DNA of 64,000 nucleotides. Origin: Marsupella aquatica (taxonomy: Eukaryota; Marchantiophyta). How positions within the stretch are numbered: position 1 is the stretch's first letter; the number at the start of each line of letters is the position of its first letter. Of this stretch, positions 1 through 12,994 are shown piece after piece. Where the stretch lies: the NCBI GenBank assembly GCA_973895155.1, contig OZ316891.1, forward strand, positions 7,192,001 to 7,256,000. The letters are read 5' to 3'. The notes beneath the pieces are model-generated. The model saw only the letters and a program-made list of their open reading frames with translations, was not told the origin of the DNA and did not search any database. Made by a program: the position numbers and the translations under genes.

Positions 1-2970
1 CACATGAAATTTTGAGAACAACCCATGTTCACATGAAAAGAAACCATGGTGTTTGGCGGAGTCCATTTCACATTTTGAAATTCACTGTGAGTTCTTGTAA
101 GCAAGGCTGGCTTGCGATGACAGATGTGTTTGTGGGTCTGTATATAAAATCATACAAAGGTCATGATTTTTTTGGTACATTTAATTACACAAGAGGTTGT
201 AGCGCAACGCGCATATTTACTCGACTATTGTGGATGTCTAGAATACATGACTCGAAAGTGAATGTCTTGCTCAAAAGACTAAATGAGTCAATTAAAAAGT
301 GAGAAAACCAGTACCATCAAGTTGTCTTATGTCAGAATTAAAAAGTAAAAAGAAACGAGTACCATGGACCCAGTATATCACCCAGGTGTCATCTGTCCAA
401 AAATTTATGTGCTGTAAAAGGGACATGAATTATGGATCAATTTTGTGTTTTGCACATGGACATATATCAAGAAATTTATCAAATGCTATTAATTCAACGG
501 TTTCTACCCAACAAAATCTCAACATGTTCAGACAGTTAAGTATTACAGTTTTACAGCTCCTGCACTGATTCCAAAGCGCTAGCCAACTCCAAGACATTTG
601 CTATAGATTGCCCGCAGTACTTTCTAACCAGGGTTCAAAATGAAATATATTCAACATTGTAGCTCCATCAGTTTCTTGCACATGGAATGGCTGAATTGTG
701 TTTAATATCTTATCATTTAGTGCAAGCATAATTATTCATGAAAATCTAGATTTTGAATACTTGTAGTTGAAAAATGCCTAAATTGCATCTTTCTTTCCTA
801 ATACTATTTATGGGTTTTTAAGGTCATATGATTCTAAGAAATAGAAGCTCTATATATTCTTTGTCATCGAACAAGGATCAAAGCAGTTTAATGTTCTGTT
901 CTTATTTCTCATGTTCTTCTCAATTGAAAACTATAGTAGCTTCATTCACCAATGCTTCAAATTATGCTTTCAAGGAGAACAGTCAGCTCCTTGGAGAAAA
1001 TTCTCAATCAATCTTTCCAAGTTTGAACCAAATTACTGCAGGGGTTGACTGCTTCAGTGCCACATCCAAGCAAGCATGCAAGGTTGTCTTTTTTAGGTAG
1101 TTTTAGTAATAGTTAAGATCAACATGAATGGGAGCTTGATACACAATTTGGACGTTTGTATAGTATATTTGATTACTCTAAGCTGCTTCCAGTTCTACCA
1201 ATATAGTAGTGTATTACTTCTCTAATTTGATCCTTTCATGAACGTAAATCTAAAACTGAGTGCACCCTTGTTAATCTAAATTGTTGACATAAACTACAAA
1301 GGATAAACCTGAAGGAGCTTCTACAAGAAGAACAAAGCAAGCACACTCAACTGAGCACAATTGTGAGTACACGAGAAATAGAGTGAGAGGAAATTTCTCT
1401 GAAACTGCGCTTAGCAACACCAGATCAATGGAGAGCAAGCACAAGCGCACCAACCAATTAATGTAGGAAGGAATACCCATACAACTTAGAAGAACAAAAC
1501 TTCCCAAGTGGCCCAAAAAGGTCTTATTGTAATACCTTACTTTCACGAGAAAACAAAAGAGTTGCTCGTCATGTGCTTTGAAGCCTGGCAAATTACATTC
1601 AGTCGTGTAAGAGCCCTCACCAAGCTGGCAAGAGCTTAGATGCAACCTTCTCACACTACATAGTTTTGAACTATCCTGCTTTTAGACATTAATGGACTCT
1701 TGGCTGCAACATCTTGCTTACAAAACTGGCAAACCACTTTCCATTCAAGGCAAACTGGGTTAGCTATATTCACTTTTTGCTTGAAAGTTGAAGAGAAACT
1801 TCTCACTGGTATATGTCAATTCCTGCTTATTTCTAAGACATCAGGCCATACATGAATAAATCTGCAGTCTTACAGTGGAATGCACTCTGGCCACCACCCT
1901 ACCATACTCCAAAATGAATAGAGAAGTTGAGCAAGCGGAGTTAAGAGTATAACAAAGTTCTGTAGGGAGGGCGGCTATCCCATCAAAGAGCTTTATTGAG
2001 CCTAATTTGTAGTGTATACACTCTTAATTGATCAAGATTTACCTTAGTGCTAGATGACACCCAGCCAAGCTGTGGGGAGAGAATAATTTAGAGGTGGCCT
2101 AGCAGTTTGCTAGCGTAGAGCAACCCACTTTGGCAATCTTTTGAGTTCAAGAGAAGATGGAGGCACACATGACTTGTGTTCCTTCCATTGAGAGCCTTCA
2201 GTGTAAGCAATTGGACTTATTATTCAATGAAGTAACTACTTCAAGGCAAAAAACAATTTATAGCCAACGGGACATGCCCTGCATGAGCTCAATAAAGTTT
2301 CTCTCTCAAAATTCACAATTTCTTGTTGTGCTTCCAGGGGGTAACAGTGCAGTAAAAGTAAAGAAGGGTAATTACATTGAGTTTTCAGATTTTTGTGCAA
2401 AGCTCTCAGAGAATCGCAAATTAAAATAACTTGTTTGCTTACTATCCGCGCAAGCCCACAAATACTTTGTAAAAAAATGCAATGCAAAAGGGGCCTTTTG
2501 GTGCCCTTGCGTTGTGTCATCTAGTAGGATGTAGTGACAGTGTTTATTGGGGGATGGTTTGCAATCTGGAAAGAGCAGCCTGGATAGACCCAATGATTTG
2601 ACAAGATGCTCGAATGGATTCACAGAACCCCAATAGACACAAACCAAATATTGCATTATACTCTCATAACACTATATACAAATTTCAAAGTACTTTGCTC
2701 TTGTTTTGTTGCAATATGGTTAGAGTGGGCCCATATGAGGAGCCCATTTTCATGATTACAAAGGTAGTGTGAATGACTAATTGAGGATGCCTCTCTTCAT
2801 GACAAGAGTGTCAAACTCCATCACTTATCAGTCACTGGTATCAGGTATCAATTGTTCCCATATGTCGTCGTTTACAAAAACCCTAAACTTTCATACTCGA
2901 TGAGGTAACAGAGTTGAAAAAAATGACTCACCAAATGGATTGTTTCCCAAGTTTTATGATTCAATGAGGC

Positions 2971-3073
2971 TGTTGAGTGAAAAAGTGACTTAGCAAGGTT
3001 AGTCAAGTGGAAATTTCCTACTCAGCAACGCTATAGAGTGAAAAAGTGACTCAGCAATGCCAGCCAAGTGCAA
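2971..3073. repeat. Imperfect tandem repeat, ~61-bp period
   Basis: Two diverged copies share the core GAGTGAAAAAGTGACT followed by TCAGCAA/TAGCAAG and a CCAAGTG/TCAAGTGG end. The cores begin near 2975 and 3036. No function is suggested. Confidence 0.6.
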
Positions 3074-3329
3074 TTATGCACTTACAAATAAGTGTACATG
3101 TACACTTATCAAGGGCTTGCACTTATAAAGTAGTTGTTTGGCAAAAACATCCCAGACATGTTGGCACTTACAAAAGGAGCAAAACCAACCCAGACTCCGC
3201 CAAAAAAATGCAAGAAACAACACCTTGCAATTATCCAGGTTTTACCCTAATGGAATTTGCTTTTGTAGAGCCTACTGTAACCTAACCAAACCCATAAATC
3301 ACAATAAACCAAACCAACTAACAATGTTT

Positions 3330-3560
3330 CTTCTAGTGGGCAAAAATTTGCCAAATTCCACCTCCCAAAAAAGTTTTCATCATTTTTGGCTAAAATTGGC
3401 TAGTATTTTTCTGTCTCATTAACCAGTGTCCCACCTGATCACAGGTCCCATTAGCCAGCACTAACGGTCATCCTTTAAATCTAAGGAGATCTGAAGGTCG
3501 GTCAAAAAATAATCAGATAAGGAATGTTTTGAGATCTTCTCCTTCACACACTGGACATTG
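3330..3560 (-). repeat. Dispersed repeat, copy 1 (inverted relative to the copy at 19.85 kb)
   Basis: Read on the minus strand, this stretch matches 19845-20075 on the plus strand with many substitutions. Shared blocks include TGTGTGAAGGAGAAGAT, CATTCCTTAT, TCCTTAGATTTAAAG and CTAGCCAATTTT. Order and spacing are kept over about 230 bp, so this is one repeat family in two orientations flanking the CTF4 to LRR-hydrolase block. Class unknown; no coding capacity. Confidence 0.65.
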
Positions 3561-3654
3561 GGCACTCTGGCGAAAAAGTGAAAACCTTAAAAAATACTCT
3601 GCCCCCTAACCTTTGGAAATGGTTCTTAAAAAACAAAGCAGCATGGGACTCAGA

Positions 3655-3691
3655 TTTGGCGCCAGTCATGACTCAGATTTTGGCGGGAAAA
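3655..3691 (+). promoter_or_regulatory. Paired E2F-type sites upstream of CTF4
   Basis: TTTGGCGC (3655-3662) and TTTTGGCGGGAAA (3678-3690) both match the plant E2F consensus TTTSSCGC/TTTCCCGCC. They sit in a short direct repeat (GACTCAGATTT-GGCG twice), 24 bp apart. They lie ~640-670 bp before the CTF4 start codon, so they are promoter-proximal only if the 5' leader is long, which the gene-free stretch between allows. E2F control of replication genes is established; its use here is inference. Confidence 0.55.
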
Positions 3692-4328
3692 AACTCAAAT
3701 ATTGAGCTACAGAGTGACTGCTTTCAGAATTCCAGAGTCTGTCTCTTCAGCTCTTCTGAGCTCTCGTGTGATTTCCCAGACCTCCCCCTCGTCGACTCGA
3801 TTTTGTCTCCTCTCTCGATCTGTGCCCACCCAATTCCCTCCTCCCTCTCCCCCCTCGGCTTCCCTTCCCTGTGACCTGCAACGGATTTTTGGTTCCACAA
3901 ATCGGAAGAAGAGTCACAATGATGGGAATGGTGGAGATCCTCCTGGCTTGGCTGCTCTTCTCGCCGTTGATCGGTTCCTATTGTGCCCCTTCTCGAGCCA
4001 ATTTCCTCCTCAATCCACAGTTCTACTGCCCCTGATGATCACAATCAGAACCCACACTCACATTTCGAGAAATGCGGGGTGCATTGCAGTCCATAGGCTC
4101 GGCTCCCGCTCCGTATACGTGAGATTTGGGACCTACATTGCATCGGAAGAGATTGCTGCACCCAATCTTTGTTGATTCCATCGGTGGCAAGCTGAACCTG
4201 CAATCGATTAAGCTTCGGAGCTTGAAGTTTCATGTCATCTACAGAGGGAAACGACGAAGAAGTAGAATCTTAGCCCTCCAGTGAGAAGGTCAGCATTCGG
4301 GTGACTCCGAGGTGTGGAAGGGCGTACT

Positions 4329-7300
4329 ATGGCTGCGCCTGTGAAGCTGACGGAGGCGCATGGCCGAGGAGCTCGAGCTTGTGTCGTCTGGGACGTTCAG
4401 GGTAAGGCCCTCGTCACGGCTGGGGAGGATGCGCGTCTCCTTGTTCACAACCTGGGAATTCCCGACGCGCCTCCTGTTGCTGCGAAAGTCCTGCATCAGA
4501 AGGGTGTCACGGCTCTGTGTATGGCCCCCAATGGGCACACAGTCGCATCTGCTTCCCTTGACAAGACTGTGAAACTTTACTCGTATCCAGGTGCGAAATC
4601 TTCATCTCTTGATCTGCTTTCGCTCTTGAACAGGCAGCTCACTCTGTTGCATTGTTCTTCATTCCAGTACTCAGTGTGGAGCACGACTGAACGTTCCTTA
4701 ACAAATTAGAATTCCTGTGCCTTGTTTACGTTCTTATCTCGACTATGTCTTACAATTGTTTAGAATTCCTGCATTTACTTCGGGAATTCCTTGGTTCTTT
4801 GGGCATCTTTTGAGTCATTACATTTTGCTGAACACTGCTTGGAATACTCAAATTTAACAACCTTTAAAACTCGTTAACGATCCCGAACTTTCTCGAATAG
4901 TTTAACATTCCTCAACTTCCCCTCGAATTCCTTCATTACATCACAATGTATTTAACGTCCTTTAGTATGCGCTAAATTCCTGAACTTTCCTCAGAAATCT
5001 TCACATATCGATTTTTTTTAAGGTCCATTAGATTTGTTCCATTTTCGTGAAACCTCCTTGGAACTCCTCCATTTCCTTGGATTAAGATCCCTTAGAATTG
5101 TTTATCAATTCTCGGAAGAATTCATTGGCTTCCTGTACCAAGTTACATTTAAGTCCTACAAAGATCTTCACATTTCTTCAAACTCTCAGCAGGGCGCTAG
5201 GACAGAAACGCCGGATACAGCTTACGGCCAAGACCACCATGTTGCAATGATGTAGAGGTGACCAACAGGGCAGCATGTGGGATGTGAAGACGTTCTTTGT
5301 GGATATTTCAGCCACCGGACTGCATCACGATTTATCCGGGATTTTGAAGTAGCATTTATTAGGTTCCTCTGCTGCCCAGTTGCTTTTAAGTTTCATAATT
5401 TGAGTAACCATATGTAGGACGAAAAATCAACAAATCATCTTGGTCGGGATGCAGGTGCCAATTTCGAGTGCAATATCACGAGGTTCACTCTACCAATTCG
5501 CTCCCTGGCATACAGCATCACCGGTGGGCTCCTAGCTGCAGCAGGGGATGACGACGAGATCAAACTCATCAGCACAGTCGACAACTCCATCGTCCGAGTG
5601 TTGAAGGGGCATCAGGCACCAGTCCTCAGCGTAGCATTCGATCCGAAGAACGACAAACTCGCTTCCGTGGATAGCGATGGGACAGTCATCTTCTGGGATC
5701 TGGCATCTGGTGCCAAGAGCCACTGCCTCAAACATGCCGCTCCAGACGTCAATGTTGACGAAGCTGGTAAGAATGAGATAGCATGGCATCCTAGCGGCGA
5801 CGTCCTGGCCGTTCCTGGCCACAAGTTTGATGTGGTAATGTATGACAGGGAAACTGCAGAGGTGATCTTCCGATTGAGGAATTGCCACAACACAGCTATC
5901 GGTTGTCTAGCTTGGTCACCAAATGGCAAGTACTTGGCCACAGCAGGACAGGATAGGAAAGTTATGCTGTGGGATACAGAGAGCAAACTGGATTTAGATA
6001 GGCTCAAAGTTGTCTCACAGGTGACGAGCCTCTCATGGAAGCCAACGGGAAATGCACTCGCATTAATCGACGTGGATGGAAAGTATGGTGTTTGGGAGGA
6101 TGCCATTCCTACCCACTTACCTTCTCCTAGTGATTTGCACCAAACGCTGGCCGTGTTATCTCGTCAGGAGCTCCTTCATTTCAGCGATGATGACGGCTCT
6201 GATAAGGAAAATTCCGGCAGCGGTGATGAGGATTTAAAGTACGCTGGCGAGGACGAACCTTTAGATGAGGACGATGAGGAAAGTGAGGAAGATATTCCGA
6301 AAATTGAGGATGTCAAGAAGTCGAAGAAATCCGGCAAAGAGTCCAAGTTATTGAAGAAATCTTCCCAACTGAATGGATCGTCCTCTCCAAAGAAAGTCAA
6401 GAGGGAAAACAAAAAAAGTGGTGCCGGGGAACTATCCGCCATTCCACGCTATCAACCATGTGCCCACAAACCCAGGCCAGAGAAGCAAGCTGCCTTCCAA
6501 CCTGGCTCCACTCAACCAACCGCCGGACTAAAACGATTTTTAGCTTACAGTCTACTGGGTTGTATTACCAGTTTTGAAAACGACGGCGTATCGCATGTGG
6601 AGGTGGGTTGGACTGATTTCTCGATTTGCACTCTAGAGAATTATGTGATTCAAGGCCTGGAGACATACAAATGGAATAGAACTGAGAGACGGAATTTTCC
6701 TACATGTTGAACCTTTCCATTCCGAAAACGAAGGAATGGTACCCATTCCTGTACAAAGTCTGGGTGAAGGAGGTTTGAGATCCCGTCTCTGGTGCAAATT
6801 GATGTGGAGTGGTGTTCTCTGTTTTGCTGCTGACTCAATTTCTTGCCACCAGGTCGAGTTCCATGATACCAGTCGAGGTCATCGTATGCCCGCGATGACG
6901 GACTTTAACGGATTCACCATGGCAGCCCTGAGCGAGAACGGAAGCATTCTTGCCAATCCTCAGAAAGGCGACAAGACACCCAGCTCATTGTTGTACCGTC
7001 CTTGCTCCAGCTGGGCGAGTAATAGCGAGGTATGCACTGTCCCAGCGTAGATATCACTTCTTCATATATCCATTCGGTTGCATGTGCTCCCCCTCGACTT
7101 TCTTCGAATAGAAATGATTTGTCAGATCTTGTTCTTGGCGATTGAAGGTTGCTTTCAGACTTTTGAGAACGTCCATCTGAGATAGATTTCTCTTCGTGTA
7201 GTGGTCGATGCGTTTTCCCTTGGGCGAGGAAGTTAGAGCTGTGGCAGTCGGAGATCAATGGGCGGCAGCTGCGACCAGCTTGAATTACCTTCGAATATAT

Positions 7301-10300
7301 TCTGAATATGGACTACAGGTGCTGCACTTTATCGTTTCTTGCTGTTTTTGACTGTTTGCGTCCACGATTTCGCTGCTGATGCGAAGCATGTGCCCATACA
7401 GTAGGTCTTAGTTCCATTCATGTAATTTACAAGTCTCTAAACTGAGAAGATTTCAGAAAACTTTATTGTTATCATTCCGAACCTAAAGGCAATTTTTGGA
7501 GGCACTGTCCCTGATACGCATCTGCAGAAGTACGTGCTCTCCTTGACAGGTCCAGTTGTCACTATGACAAGTCATCAGCAGTTCCTCGCCGTCGTGACCC
7601 ATGCATCAGATCCGTTGGAGGGTGGCGAGCAGGTAGGGCTTTAAGAGCCGTAATCTCAGCTTGCGTATGACCATGTGGCTTGAAGAAAATTGTCTTGTAG
7701 GTTCCACTGTCATTGTTTTGACTAAGCTATCCATGTCATCTTATCGTCCATACGTAGGTGCTCAAAAGCCAGTCATGTTAGGAATTCATCTGTCTTGAAA
7801 TCATGACGAGCGCACTTGACTCCAACTTTTCGTGGTCCTGCCTAACAGGTGATAGAGTTCAAGGTTTTTGACGTATCTAACCGTCAGCAAGTGCTGTCGG
7901 GTGCCCTCCCTCTCACGCCTGGTGCGAAGTTGACGTGGTTGGGGTTCAGTGAGTGTGGCACTCTCAGTTCTTTTGATTCTAAGGTATAGCATTACCTTGA
8001 TCATTCACAAGTCCCTATGGGATCACGGTTTGATTCAGTATTACATTAAAGATATGCCGAAGGTTCTGAACTCTGTTTCACTCAACATTGTGCAGGGTGT
8101 GTTGCGGATGTACAGTAAGTCATACGGCGGTTGCTGGATTCCCGTTTACAGGTACTGTGACAACGTGCACAACATATTTTACATGAGCAAAGTTTTGACA
8201 GTACGCTTGAGCCCTGCTGTGACGCCCTACTCTGGACTCATGGCTTTTGTTATTTAATGATTTTGCATTCTCATAACAAGAAAACGAGGTTTAATAAGGT
8301 CTGGATAATGCAGGATGTCGGCAGAGCAGGAAAGCGGTGGTGAGAATCTGTGGGTGGTGGGATTAGATTCCACCCAAATTTTTTGCGTAAAATGCAAAGC
8401 ACCAGATATGCAACCTCAAGTGAGTGGTTGACTGTGAGTCGTGAAGTCCCACGATTTAAGATGCCCTCGTCACCACCGGTCTTATCTTCTCTGCATTCTC
8501 TGCTCGTATTGATTTATATATGTCCCTAAGTCTGAAATGTCCTTTGGGACTGTATAGCGTCCAATGATCTGACCTCAATCCTACGTTGCAGGTAAATCCA
8601 AAGCCCGTCCTGAGTATGGTGAACTTTTCAATGCCGATTGCTCAATCTGACCTGGGAGCAGCTGATTTGGAAAACGAGCTCCTCTGTCGGTCTGTCTTTC
8701 TAGCAGAGGTATTGACAACTTTTCGCCATCAAGTTTGGGACTTCGTTGCTGACCGACTGAACCCCTCGTCTGTATTTTGCAACCCACTTGCTGATCCTCT
8801 ATTGTTGTCGGAAACTTTTATCAGTGCAGTCCCCAATGCCCAGTTCAATTCAATTACATCGATTGTTTCATCTTGTTCACACTAGTAATGACAAATGTTA
8901 CGAGGCTCCCCGCAGGAAGTCACCTCGGGTGATTTGTCTTGAGTACATCCTTTTCACTTATCTTCAGTCCTAAGTTTGATCTTGAAAATCTCTTTGAACC
9001 AAATCCAGACGCGCTCAAGGGCTGATGAAGCAGCTGCTAGAGGCGAGGAAGATGATTATGAAGAAGATCAGATATTGAAGATGGAAGCTGAGCTAGATCG
9101 GAGCATCCTACGCCTGATGGCTGCTGCCTGTCAAGGTAAGTTTCTGTCTCAGCGGATTCCCTAGTCGCTGTATCTCTCAAATACCATGCCTCGATGGTCT
9201 CTTAGAACGAAAATGATTCATACACTCAGTATCTTTATCTACTTAGATTGCATATCTGACATTAATCCATGCGATCAGTATACGAATGTATAGGATTAGC
9301 TTATTGACCTATGGACCAATAAAGTCGATCAGATCTTTTAGGTGGCTCTGCATATCTGACGGGCCATAGTTATTATTATACACACAGATTAAGGCACCTT
9401 GAGTTGACCAGTTTAGGGACATACATTCTAGAGTTACCTATTAGCCAGCTATTTTGCTAGAAACCTTGTAACGGATTGTTTCATTCAATTGTTCAGTTCA
9501 AATTTCCTCACAGTGTTTTCTCTTTATCATATCTCTTCAGTTTACATAATATCAAAGCAGTTAGAACCCTTCGAGTCTAATTCAGGAGGAGTATTGGAGG
9601 GTGAGGGACGCCTCAACCTTCTCCAGTGGATAGGTCGATAGCAAATAGGATCCCTCTAGCCTAATTCAGTAGGTGTAGTGGAGGTTGAGGGACGCCTTCG
9701 GCATTTACCTTCAACTTTAATCGAGAGATCTAACTGAGAATTTCCTGATTCTATCAGAAATCCTCATTTGCAATTTCAAATCTTGGGCAATTTCACGTTT
9801 GTACACTAGATTTCCTCGAATTATAGGACTGCTGAAAATGAAAATTTCCCAAACGTTGATGGTACGTCATATTCCATGTGGCGACTAAGAAACTAAGAAC
9901 GACCGGAGTGTTTCCTGCACATGCACTGATGTCTTGAGTGAATGGAACTCTTATTTAAACTATTAGTGCTGGCTACTGGGCCCGCCAGTATGAAAGAGTG
10001 AGAGAACAAGAACAACATTGGATTATCCTTCATTCAAACTGAAAACGATGAGTTCTCGGATCCATCATATCAATGCATATTGAAGGTTCTCAATCATGGA
10101 ATCTCATCTGATCTTTAGTAATGTCAAGATTCAGTAACACAAATGTCTCTTGAAGGTCAGTTCACACCCTTAAGATGAAGGGGAGCAAAAGTGTGACAAT
10201 CAATTTCAAAGCTGGTTTACAATAGTTGTAAATGTGTTTAATCACTTTCAGCGTCCTTATCTTAAGGGTGTGCAATTGATCTTCAAGACAATCTGTGCGA

Positions 10301-11567
10301 TTGAATCTTGAGATTGATACAGATCAGATGAGATCTTCCATTGTCTGCAAAGCTTCAGGAATGTTACTTGTGTAATGTGATGAATATGGAATGATTGATT
10401 TTCGTTTGAATGAAGGACAATGCAATATTCTTCTTGTTTTCCCACCTTGAACACTGCCGGGTCCAGTACTGTAGCTGGGGCTGATGGTTGCATTCACTGA
10501 GACATTGATGCATGGTGCTGAAAAATAACCGATCATTCTTAGTTGCCACATGTAATAGTTTCGCCAGGTGGACGCTTTTCCTCACTTTGTTATGCCGCTG
10601 GTCACCAGGTGATAGGCTGGCCAGAGCGTTGGAGTTGGCAACCATGCTTTCACTACATAAATCATTGGAGGGAGCAGTCAAGATTGTAACCGCAATGCAT
10701 CTGCCATCGCTGGCTGAGCGGCTGAACACTATGCTCGAGGTATGCAGCGTCCCTTCAAAATAATGAAAACACTTTTCAGCAATTTCCTATATCTGAAGCT
10801 ATTTCGGACATTAGACCCTTTCCTGGGTACATGGACTCTAACTACTTACTGCATGTGATGATTGTTTCGTACTTCAGGGAAGAAGAAATTTAGAAAAGTC
10901 AGCTGCTGCAGCCCAGGCATCTAGAAGAATGTCAAGAATCAAGCAAAGCCCTGTGCCTATGGAACCGTCCTCTTTCAGTGTGCGTAGCTCTCTGCGTCAA
11001 TCACTTCCACCCCTGAATGCTCCTATTCTTCCTTCAACAAGGGGGGCCGTCATTTATCCTATTCCAGAACCTTCACCTCAGCAACCCCAACATACAGTCA
11101 GTGAACCTCCTCGACCTACGGACAGGTCAAATGCCAGGCTCGGGAATGTAGCCACCGCGAATGAAAGTGAGAGAAGAATGCAGAATGGAAACTCTCCCCA
11201 CCATCAACCTGTTGAACAGGCGACGGACGCAGAAGCTGACACAACTACTCCATCCGAAGAACCTGCCTCGAGTGCCCTTGACAGTCAGCCGGCTTCCAAG
11301 CCTTCCAACATCTTTGCAAAGCCATCCACCTCTTCCAATCCCTTCGCAAAGGCTTCCAACTCTTCCAACCCTTCAACAACCAAGCCAAGCGGGCTTTCTG
11401 GAGGTGAAGTTTCGTTGCTAGACTCCCTTAAGAAGATGCAAAAGAAAAGCACGGAGACAGATGGCCAGAAGATACTTTCCGAGACAGATAGTAAGAAGAA
11501 GAGGAAGGTGAAGTCCAGTGCTGATAAACCGAAAAGGCCGCCAAAAGCAGCCAAAGAGGCAAGCTGA
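4329..11567 (+). CDS. CTF4: CTF4/WDHD1-type replisome adaptor (EOL1 homologue), 12 exons
   Basis: Exons: 4329-4590, 5455-6602, 6853-7029, 7202-7318, 7528-7632, 7849-7983, 8096-8151, 8314-8419, 8592-8708, 9009-9135, 10609-10739, 10878-11567. All are GT-AG, phases agree, and they give 1056 residues. CTF4 couples the CMG helicase to polymerase alpha and cohesion factors at the nuclear replication fork; Arabidopsis EOL1 belongs to this family. Residues 1 to about 300 carry WD40 repeats (LASVDSDGTVIFWD, LATAGQDRKVMLWD). A Ser/acid-rich then Lys-rich linker follows to about 425. The SepB-type propeller starts near 435 (KRFLAYSLLG, VEFHDTSRG), then come helices with the family signature LERAL-like DRLARALELA. 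The tail is Pro/Ser-rich and basic, with no clear HMG box, as in other plant members. The ATG at 4329 is chosen because it begins MAAPVKLTEAHG, directly ahead of the first WD repeat. Upstream codons lack an ATG. Confidence 0.93.
9577..9697. repeat. Direct repeat in CTF4 intron 10
   Basis: CTAATTCAG followed by a variable TAGGTG/GAGGAG block and GAGGGACGCCT occurs at 9577-9613 and 9661-9697, period 84 bp. It lies in the 1473-bp intron between exons 10 and 11. Confidence 0.6.
9870..10556. mobile_element. Fold-back (long inverted repeat) element in CTF4 intron 10
   Basis: The left arm (9870-10183) and right arm (10251-10556) are imperfect reverse complements along almost their whole length. Paired blocks, outside to inside: CATGTGGCGACTAAG with CTTAGTTGCCACATG, GATGTCT with AGACATTGATG, TCCTTCATTCAAAC with GTTTGAATGAAGGA, ATCTCATCTGATCT with AGATCAGATGAGAT, and CACCCTTAAGAT with ATCTTAAGGGTG. 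A ~67-nt centre separates the arms. No transposase is encoded. The transcribed intron could fold into a very long hairpin; the element ends about 50 bp from the next exon. A MITE or fold-back origin is inferred; no target duplication was found. Confidence 0.75.
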
Positions 11568-12080
11568 GCTTCTAGATCAGAACTTCTCAGATGGCGCAAT
11601 TCACCTTGTATAAATGAAATGTAATTGAAATTATCTTGTCAACCAGCATTATGAAGTGCCTCCCACTTCGAATGTAGTGTCCCTGCGTGGGCATTTTGTT
11701 TTGTCCTCGCAAGGGAGACTAGGGGTAGAGTGGATTGGATGGAGTCGTCTTTGTCCATTGTTTGCTTCAACCAGTCTGCAAAGGGACTAATTGACTAGCC
11801 TACCGAGATCCGTAATCGAGATCTACCTTGACACGGAAATTTATCTGCTCTCGAAGTTTGAAGTTCCTGCATCTGCAACATATATTCCTGATAATGCGAA
11901 TGGACACGTGAGATCTCAGGGATTTACAGGAACGATTTACTGGGATACGCAGAGGAACCAGTGCGATAAAGGAAACCTCATATGCCTCCCTAGACTTTCG
12001 TTGATGACAGTTGTATTCCAGAAGCCTCTCAAGTCATCCATGCATTCAATCACTCGAAGAATCATGTCACTCGGTCCATC
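11568..12080. other. CTF4 3' flank to SPH promoter
   Basis: No coding signal. AT-rich runs after the CTF4 stop (TGTATAAATGAAATGTAATTG near 11610) could carry the poly(A) signal. The rest is taken as 3' flank plus promoter of the next gene. Confidence 0.4.
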
Positions 12081-12088
12081 CCACCTAC

Positions 12089-12094
12089 TATAAA
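12089..12094 (+). promoter_or_regulatory. TATA box candidate for the SPH gene
   Basis: TATAAA in the context CTACTATAAACCC lies ~455 bp before the ATG. It would place transcription start near 12120 and leave a leader of about 430 bp. Confidence 0.4.
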
Positions 12095-12547
12095 CCCGAC
12101 CTAACAAGCACGGAATATCTGATCGTTTGTCTCTCATCATTCTCACTAACGCCTTCTCTTCTCTTCTCTAAACCCAGTTTGATCATTTCTCTGTTCTCGA
12201 TATTTTCAATTACTCGTTACCGGCATCACTGGATTTCTCACAAGGTAGATCATTTCCACTGATTTCAAACTGTTAAACTGGTAAACATTTTCTGAAGAGT
12301 AAACGTCTTTCTTCGTCCAATTCCTCACGAGAGTCTCTCATGGTCCATTCTCTGACGAGCGATACCCAGGCACTGCCACTCAGCCGCCGATCCTTCTCTA
12401 TTTGATCAATTGATCAAATTCCTCATCCAGAAACACAGTCAACAGACTCCGCAATTCTACTCTGGTCTGGGCCACTTGAGATCAGCAATGCCGACCACAT
12501 ACAGCCAAGAGAGCATTCCTGCAAGCTACCAGCCCCATTACGCCACC

Positions 12548-12994
12548 ATGGCGAAGACACTGTCAATGGTGGTTCTTCTCATCACGATGAATGCCGGCAA
12601 AGTGCAGTCTGCGTCGAAGGTGACCATCAGAAACGAGGCTGGGTCCGATGTCTGGTGCCATTGTGCGTCCGGCAAGGATTTGGGCGTGCACGTTCTCCAC
12701 GACCAGGAGGAATGGTACTGGACGTTCCACGCCAGCATATGGCGGGACACGGAATTCTACTGCTGGTTCGAGTGGATCAACAACGACGGACAAGTTTTCA
12801 AGCAGGACTTTCCCGTGTGGGTTGAAGGTGGTCTCGTCTACAAAGATATCAAGTGCGGCCAATGCTTCTGGAACGCCAATAGTACCGGGTTCTCTATTTG
12901 GGACAAGGCCACTATGAGCTTCATCCATGCCTATACTTGGACTCCATCGCCTGCAGCTGCCACCTTGAAGGAACAGGAGCATGTAGGTAACTAG
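12548..12994 (+). CDS. S-protein homologue (SPH), secreted, plant self-incompatibility S1 family
   Basis: Single exon, 148 residues. The ATG at 12548 is in a strong context (GCCACCATGG) and opens a signal peptide, MAKTLSMVVLLITMNAG, with likely cleavage near residue 22. An in-frame ATG 20 codons upstream would bury this signal, so the later one is preferred. The mature part starts with VTIRNEAGSDVWCHC. It keeps the family layout: Cys pair near the start, LGVHVL, a W-x-F block (YWTFHASIWRDTEFYCWFEW), and a terminal C-x-x-C-x-W-then-GFSIWDK block. Members are small secreted beta-sandwich proteins named after the poppy S1 pollen-recognition determinant; most, including those of seed-free plants, have no known function. 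It converges on the LRR-hydrolase gene, with 275 bp between stop codons. Confidence 0.85.
   Translation: MAKTLSMVVLLITMNAGKVQSASKVTIRNEAGSDVWCHCASGKDLGVHVLHDQEEWYWTFHASIWRDTEFYCWFEWINNDGQVFKQDFPVWVEGGLVYKDIKCGQCFWNANSTGFSIWDKATMSFIHAYTWTPSPAAATLKEQEHVGN

Larger units (their letters stand above)
1..3600. other. Gene-free AT-rich flank
   Basis: No open frame here looks like a protein: they are short, lack a recognisable domain, and overlap one another on both strands. I see no rRNA, tRNA or transposon protein. The right part holds a short tandem repeat and a dispersed repeat, listed separately. Confidence 0.6.

Noticed and set aside
1-1100. Small plus-strand open frames at the left edge
   Set aside because: Low-complexity AT-rich translations without initiation context, splice support or family resemblance.
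4314-4328. Earlier in-frame start for CTF4
   Set aside because: The upstream codons begin with GTG, not ATG; the ATG at 4329 directly precedes the family N-terminus.
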